Source of the DNA: Burkholderiales bacterium
GTDB taxonomy: Bacteria; Pseudomonadota; Gammaproteobacteria; Burkholderiales; Burkholderiaceae_C
Length of the DNA stretch: 57,909 nt
Assembly: GCA_026400105.1 (NCBI GenBank)
Contig: JAPLPQ010000100.1
Location: 1 to 57,909 of the forward strand
Reading direction: 5' to 3'
The stretch's first letter is position 1. The number at the start of each line of letters is the position of its first letter. Under the pieces are notes generated by a model, which saw only the letters and a program-made list of their open reading frames with translations, was not told where the DNA came from and searched no databases. Below are positions 54,907-57,909 of the stretch, piece after piece. The translations under genes and the position numbers were made by a program.

Positions 54907-54919
54907 TTCGACGAGTATA
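54887..54919 (-). promoter_or_regulatory. TetR gene promoter -10 and overlapping operator-like dyad
   Basis: TATACT (54919-54914 on the minus strand) ends seven bases before the ATG at 54906, so the transcript may be leaderless. GAACGGACCAGTACATTC (54904-54887) covers the first codons and matches the dctQ site at 12 of 18 positions, with its own partial dyad. Placement over the predicted start site fits autorepression. Confidence 0.45.
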
Positions 54920-54955
54920 GGAGCGGGGTCACACCCTGACCATGCTCGCAAACCC

Positions 54956-55891
54956 TCAGTCGGAGTCGGTCGTCGACTGATGCTGCCGGTGCAGCTGGGC
55001 CAGTGCCTGGGCCCGGAAGGCGCTTGGGCTCAAGCCCTGGTGCTTGCGGAAGAAGCGGCTGAAATAGGCGTCGTCGCTATAGCCCAGCTCGGCCGCCAGC
55101 TGCTTGATCGGCATATGGGTGTAGACCAGCTCGCGCTGGGCCTCGTGCAGCACCCGGGCGTTGATCACGTCCAGCCCCGACATGTCGAGCGCCTCGCGGC
55201 ACAGGCGCGAGAGCTGTCCCGGCGTCATGCCCATCTGGCCAGCATAGGCCTGCAGCGATTTCTGCTGGCGGTAATGCCGGTCGACCAGCGAGCGGAATTT
55301 CTCGATCTGGCGCGCCTGGCGCGAGATCGGCTGGTGCGGTGCGCTGCCGCTGGCCTCGAGCACCTGGACGATGCGGTGCACCTGCACCATCAGTGCCAGC
55401 AGCAGCGAGGTGCTGACCGCCACATGGCCCGGGGCATGGGCGCGCGATTCCTGCTCCAGCGTCTGGAACAGCGGCATCAGTTGGTCCACATAGCGCATTT
55501 CGTCCTGCCAGCTGATCAGGCGTGGCTTGCGTATCGTCGGCAGCAGCTCCGGCATCGCCACCGCGGCCACCGATTCGAGCGTTTTCTGCGCGGCCGTGAC
55601 CACCGGACCGTTGACGTCATGGCTGAAGCGAAAGCCATGCACATGGCCGGACGGCACCACCAGCAGGCAGGGTGCCTGGCTCTGCCAGTGCGCGTCGTCG
55701 AGCACGAAATCGACCTGGCCTGAAGTCAGGTAGAGCAGCTGCAGGAAGGTGTCGTGGCGATGTGGCTGGATGACCCAGTTATAGGGTTGCGAGCGCTGCG
55801 GAATCCACTCGAAATTGAATGAATCCGACCATTCGGGCGAGGCTTGATCGCCGTACAGATCGTAGTTGGGGATTACCCTGTGATAGCTCAT
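54956..55891 (-). CDS. AraC-family regulator (4-hydroxybenzoate PobR-type)
   Basis: A 311-residue regulator. An N-terminal cupin-like sensor (about 35-120; WVIQPHRHDTFLQLLYLTSG) is followed by an AraC DNA-binding domain with two HTHs (about 205-300; LQAYAGQMGMTPGQLSRLCR, IKQLAAELGYSDDAYFSRFF). The layout resembles AraC-type PobR/PobC activators of aromatic-acid genes. Divergent from the SDR gene, with GGAATC repeats between them, so it likely activates the SDR-flavoprotein operon. Confidence 0.9.
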   Translation of the reverse strand: MSYHRVIPNYDLYGDQASPEWSDSFNFEWIPQRSQPYNWVIQPHRHDTFLQLLYLTSGQVDFVLDDAHWQSQAPCLLVVPSGHVHGFRFSHDVNGPVVTAAQKTLESVAAVAMPELLPTIRKPRLISWQDEMRYVDQLMPLFQTLEQESRAHAPGHVAVSTSLLLALMVQVHRIVQVLEASGSAPHQPISRQARQIEKFRSLVDRHYRQQKSLQAYAGQMGMTPGQLSRLCREALDMSGLDVINARVLHEAQRELVYTHMPIKQLAAELGYSDDAYFSRFFRKHQGLSPSAFRAQALAQLHRQHQSTTDSD

Positions 55892-55930
55892 GCTGGCCTC
55901 GCTCTTGCACGAATAGTCCTGTCAACGGCA

Positions 55931-55963
55931 GGAATCGTCAGGATGGAATCATATTCCGGAATC
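55931..55963. promoter_or_regulatory. GGAATC repeats between the AraC and SDR genes
   Basis: GGAATC occurs at 55931, 55945 and 55958, with 14- and 13-base steps. The second forms the palindrome GGAAT-CAT-ATTCC (55945-55957). The array lies 36-68 bases before the SDR start, a common place for AraC activator sites. Confidence 0.5.
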
Positions 55964-55998
55964 GACAATGGAGTCCATCAAGAGCAGGAGACAATTTC

Positions 55999-56811
55999 AT
56001 GAGCAGTAGTCAGGATTGGTTGGGCTTGCAGGGCCAGGTCTGTGTGGTGACCGGTGCCGCCAGTGGCATCGGTGCCGCGGTGGCCAGCAGCCTGGCGGCC
56101 GTCGGCGCCCGGGTGGCCTTGCTGGACCGCGATGCCGAAGGTGCCGAGCGTGGTGCGGCCGCGCTGCGCGCCCAGGGCGCACAGGCGCTGGCAGTCAGCT
56201 GTGACATCTCGAACGAGGCCAGCGTGCTGGCCGCCGCGCAACAGGTGCAGGCCGAGCTCGGCACCACCTATGCGCTGATCAACAACGCCGGTCTGCTGCG
56301 CTCGGGCAGCCTGACTGACGTCAGCCTGGACGACTGGAACGCGGTGCTGTCGGTCAACCTGACCGGCTATCTGCTGTGTTCGCGCGCCTTCTCCGCGCCG
56401 ATGCGCCGGGCCGGGCAGGGCAGCATCGTCAACATCGCGTCGATCTCGGGCTTGTTTCCGCAGACCGGCAGCGGCGCCTACAGCGCGAGCAAGGCCGGCG
56501 TGCTGTTGCTGTCGCGCCAGATGGCGGTCGAGTGGGGCCCGCTGGGCCTGCGCAGCAACGCGATCTGCCCCGGCATGATCCGCACCGCGCTGTCGGCCAA
56601 GTTCTATGAAGAACCGGGCTTCGAGGCCAAACGCGCCGCCGTGACCGCCAGCCGGCGCGTCGGCGAACCGCAGGACATCGCCGATGTGGCGCTGTTCCTG
56701 GCCAGTCCGCGCTCGGCCTATGTCAACGCGGCCGAACTCTCGGTCGATGGCGGCATGGGCTCGATGCTGATGGATATGGTGCCGCGCCCCGGCTACAACA
56801 AGACCGCCTGA
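55999..56811 (+). CDS. Short-chain dehydrogenase/reductase
   Basis: A 270-residue classical SDR: nucleotide motif VTGAASGIGAAVA (about residues 18-30), CDISNEAS, NNAG, the catalytic serine in NIASISG, and YSASK with Tyr and Lys. An NAD-type acidic residue follows the second strand (LLDRDAEG). It oxidises or reduces an alcohol/ketone; the partner is unknown. The ATG at 55999 has CAGGAG upstream; earlier in-frame starts run into the AraC promoter and are rejected. Eighteen bases separate it from the flavoprotein gene, so they form an operon. Confidence 0.88.
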   Translation: MSSSQDWLGLQGQVCVVTGAASGIGAAVASSLAAVGARVALLDRDAEGAERGAAALRAQGAQALAVSCDISNEASVLAAAQQVQAELGTTYALINNAGLLRSGSLTDVSLDDWNAVLSVNLTGYLLCSRAFSAPMRRAGQGSIVNIASISGLFPQTGSGAYSASKAGVLLLSRQMAVEWGPLGLRSNAICPGMIRTALSAKFYEEPGFEAKRAAVTASRRVGEPQDIADVALFLASPRSAYVNAAELSVDGGMGSMLMDMVPRPGYNKTA

Positions 56812-56829
56812 ACCCTGCTGGAGAACGCA

Positions 56830-57909
56830 ATGTCAAACGCTACCGAATGTGATCTGATCGTCGTCGGCTCCGGCGCCGCCGGCCTGGCCACCGCCATCAC
56901 CGCCAAGAAGCGCGGTCTCGACGTGATCGTGCTGGAGAAGGAGCCGGTCTTCGGCGGCACCACCGCGCTGTCGGGCGGGGTGCTCTGGATTCCGATGAAC
57001 CCGCATGGCCGCAAGCAGAATCCGGCCGACACGGCCGAGGCCGTGCGCCGCTACATGATGGAGGAGACCGGCAAGTTCTATGACGAAGCCACGGTCAACG
57101 CCTTCATCGAGAACGGCCCCCGGATGGTCGAGTTCTTCGAGCGCGAGACCGAGATGCAGTTCATCCCGACGCTCTATCCCGACTACCACCCGAACCTGCC
57201 GGGCGGCGTCGAGATCGGTCGCTCGATCCTGGCCGCGCCCTACGACATCCGCGGCCTGGGCCAGGACATGGCGCGCCTCAAGCTGCCGCTCAAGACCATC
57301 ACCTTCATCGGCATGATGTTCAACTCGTCGAATGCCGATCTCAAGCATTTCTTCAACGTCACCAAGTCGCTGACCTCCTTCGTCTATGTCGCCAAGCGGC
57401 TGGCGAATCACCTCAAGGAGCTGGCGCTCTATCAGCGCGCGATCCATGTGACCAGCGGCAACGCGCTGGCCGCACGGCTGGCCAAGTCGGCGCTGGAGCT
57501 GGGCATCCCGATCCTGACCAGCACGCCGGCCAGGCAGATCCTGATCGAGGACGGCAAGGCCATCGGCGTGCTCGTCGGCGGCGAGGGCAGTGAGGGCGGT
57601 GAGCGTCGCATCCGTGCGCGTCACGGCGTGGTGCTGGCCGCCGGCGGCTTCCCGCATGATGTCAAGCGCATCGCGCAGGCCTATCCGCACCTGGCGCGCG
57701 GCGGCGAGCATCTGTCGCCCACGCCCAAGAGCAACACCGGCGACGGCGTCAACATGGCCGAGGCCGCTGGCGCGGTGGTCGACATCCGGTTCAAGGAGAC
57801 CTCGGCCTGGATGCCGGTCACCAAGGTCGATTTCGGCAACGGCGAGATCGGCGTCTTCCCGCATCTGCTCGACCGCTACAAGCCCGGCATCATCGGCGTG
57901 CTGAAAAAC
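56830..57909 (+). CDS. FAD-dependent oxidoreductase (ketosteroid dehydrogenase / fumarate reductase family), cut by window edge
   Basis: The first 360 residues of a larger flavoprotein (family usually 550-600). The FAD-binding loop is IVVGSGAAGLATAITA, followed by EKEPVFGGTTALSGGVLWIP, typical of the 3-ketosteroid delta-1-dehydrogenase group, and VLAAGGFPHDVKR. Such enzymes remove hydrogens next to a ketone and can lead to ring aromatisation. Next to an SDR and in a hydroaromatic-acid locus, a role on a cyclohexane-type keto acid is a reasonable guess. ATG at 56830; C-terminus not in the window. Confidence 0.85.
   Translation, partial: MSNATECDLIVVGSGAAGLATAITAKKRGLDVIVLEKEPVFGGTTALSGGVLWIPMNPHGRKQNPADTAEAVRRYMMEETGKFYDEATVNAFIENGPRMVEFFERETEMQFIPTLYPDYHPNLPGGVEIGRSILAAPYDIRGLGQDMARLKLPLKTITFIGMMFNSSNADLKHFFNVTKSLTSFVYVAKRLANHLKELALYQRAIHVTSGNALAARLAKSALELGIPILTSTPARQILIEDGKAIGVLVGGEGSEGGERRIRARHGVVLAAGGFPHDVKRIAQAYPHLARGGEHLSPTPKSNTGDGVNMAEAAGAVVDIRFKETSAWMPVTKVDFGNGEIGVFPHLLDRYKPGIIGVLKN

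Noticed and set aside
1..57909. Prophage, integron, transposon or defence island
   Set aside because: No integrase, transposase, phage structural gene, restriction enzyme, toxin-antitoxin pair or reverse transcriptase motif was recognised, and no tRNA gene or attachment-site repeat was seen.

Overview
The window is a gene-dense, high-GC bacterial chromosome segment. Gene content and order point to a betaproteobacterium of the order Burkholderiales, probably Comamonadaceae or a close relative. The markers are adjacent metX and metW, the argJ / DUF815 ATPase / mutT / yacG / zapD / coaE / pilD run, a proteobacterial single-domain gshA with gshB, and the ypjD / PP0621-type / ampD run divergent from ffh. 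The genus cannot be fixed from this sequence alone. No rRNA, tRNA, insertion sequence, prophage gene or CRISPR array was found. Both ends cut through genes (pgi at the left, a flavoprotein at the right).

Layout. 1-6.3 kb: pgi (partial), a crotonase-like gene, ilvD, and metX-metW behind a SAM-II riboswitch, with a divergent formate/nitrite-family channel. 6.4-16.3 kb: a glycine-rich RRM protein, lptC-kdsC-kdsD (lipopolysaccharide core), a Kef-type antiporter, an M20 peptidase, a Cache-domain chemoreceptor with a sigma-54-like promoter, and an MFS transporter. 16.5-21.6 kb: gshA, kup and gshB (glutathione and potassium) facing a class II glutamine amidotransferase. 21.7-27.8 kb: pyrF, argJ, a DUF815 ATPase and mutT, convergent with yacG, zapD, coaE and pilD. 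27.9-35.7 kb: a four-gene signalling operon (membrane GAF protein, 1346-residue hybrid histidine kinase, Cache-GAF membrane protein, REC/HD-GYP response regulator). All its genes overlap by four bases, and it sits on the opposite strand between pilD and pilC, which are normally adjacent. 37.3-44.8 kb: accB-accC-prmA, a histone-like protein, ypjD / PP0621-like / ampD, ffh, a CbiM-like membrane protein and a small conserved protein.

44.9-57.9 kb reads as a catabolic island for hydroaromatic acids of the quinate/shikimate type. It has an IclR regulator, a dehydroshikimate dehydratase made as two separate proteins (a VOC/HPPD-like subunit and a TIM-barrel subunit), a divergent AroE, a type II dehydroquinase, a complete TRAP transporter (dctQ-dctM-dctP), and TetR and AraC regulators. 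An SDR plus a flavoprotein of the ketosteroid-dehydrogenase/fumarate-reductase type may add a second dehydrogenation or aromatisation branch. A shared dyad motif lies upstream of aroE, aroQ and dctQ, with a weaker version over the TetR start, suggesting one TetR regulon for uptake and the early steps. Two 21-bp-spaced copies of TCGATNGTCG lie between the IclR gene and the dehydratase pair.

The three features most worth follow-up are the signalling operon inside the pil locus with its three related GAF domains, the hydroaromatic island with its operator family and split dehydratase, and the metX leader, where a SAM-II aptamer seems coupled to an intrinsic terminator.
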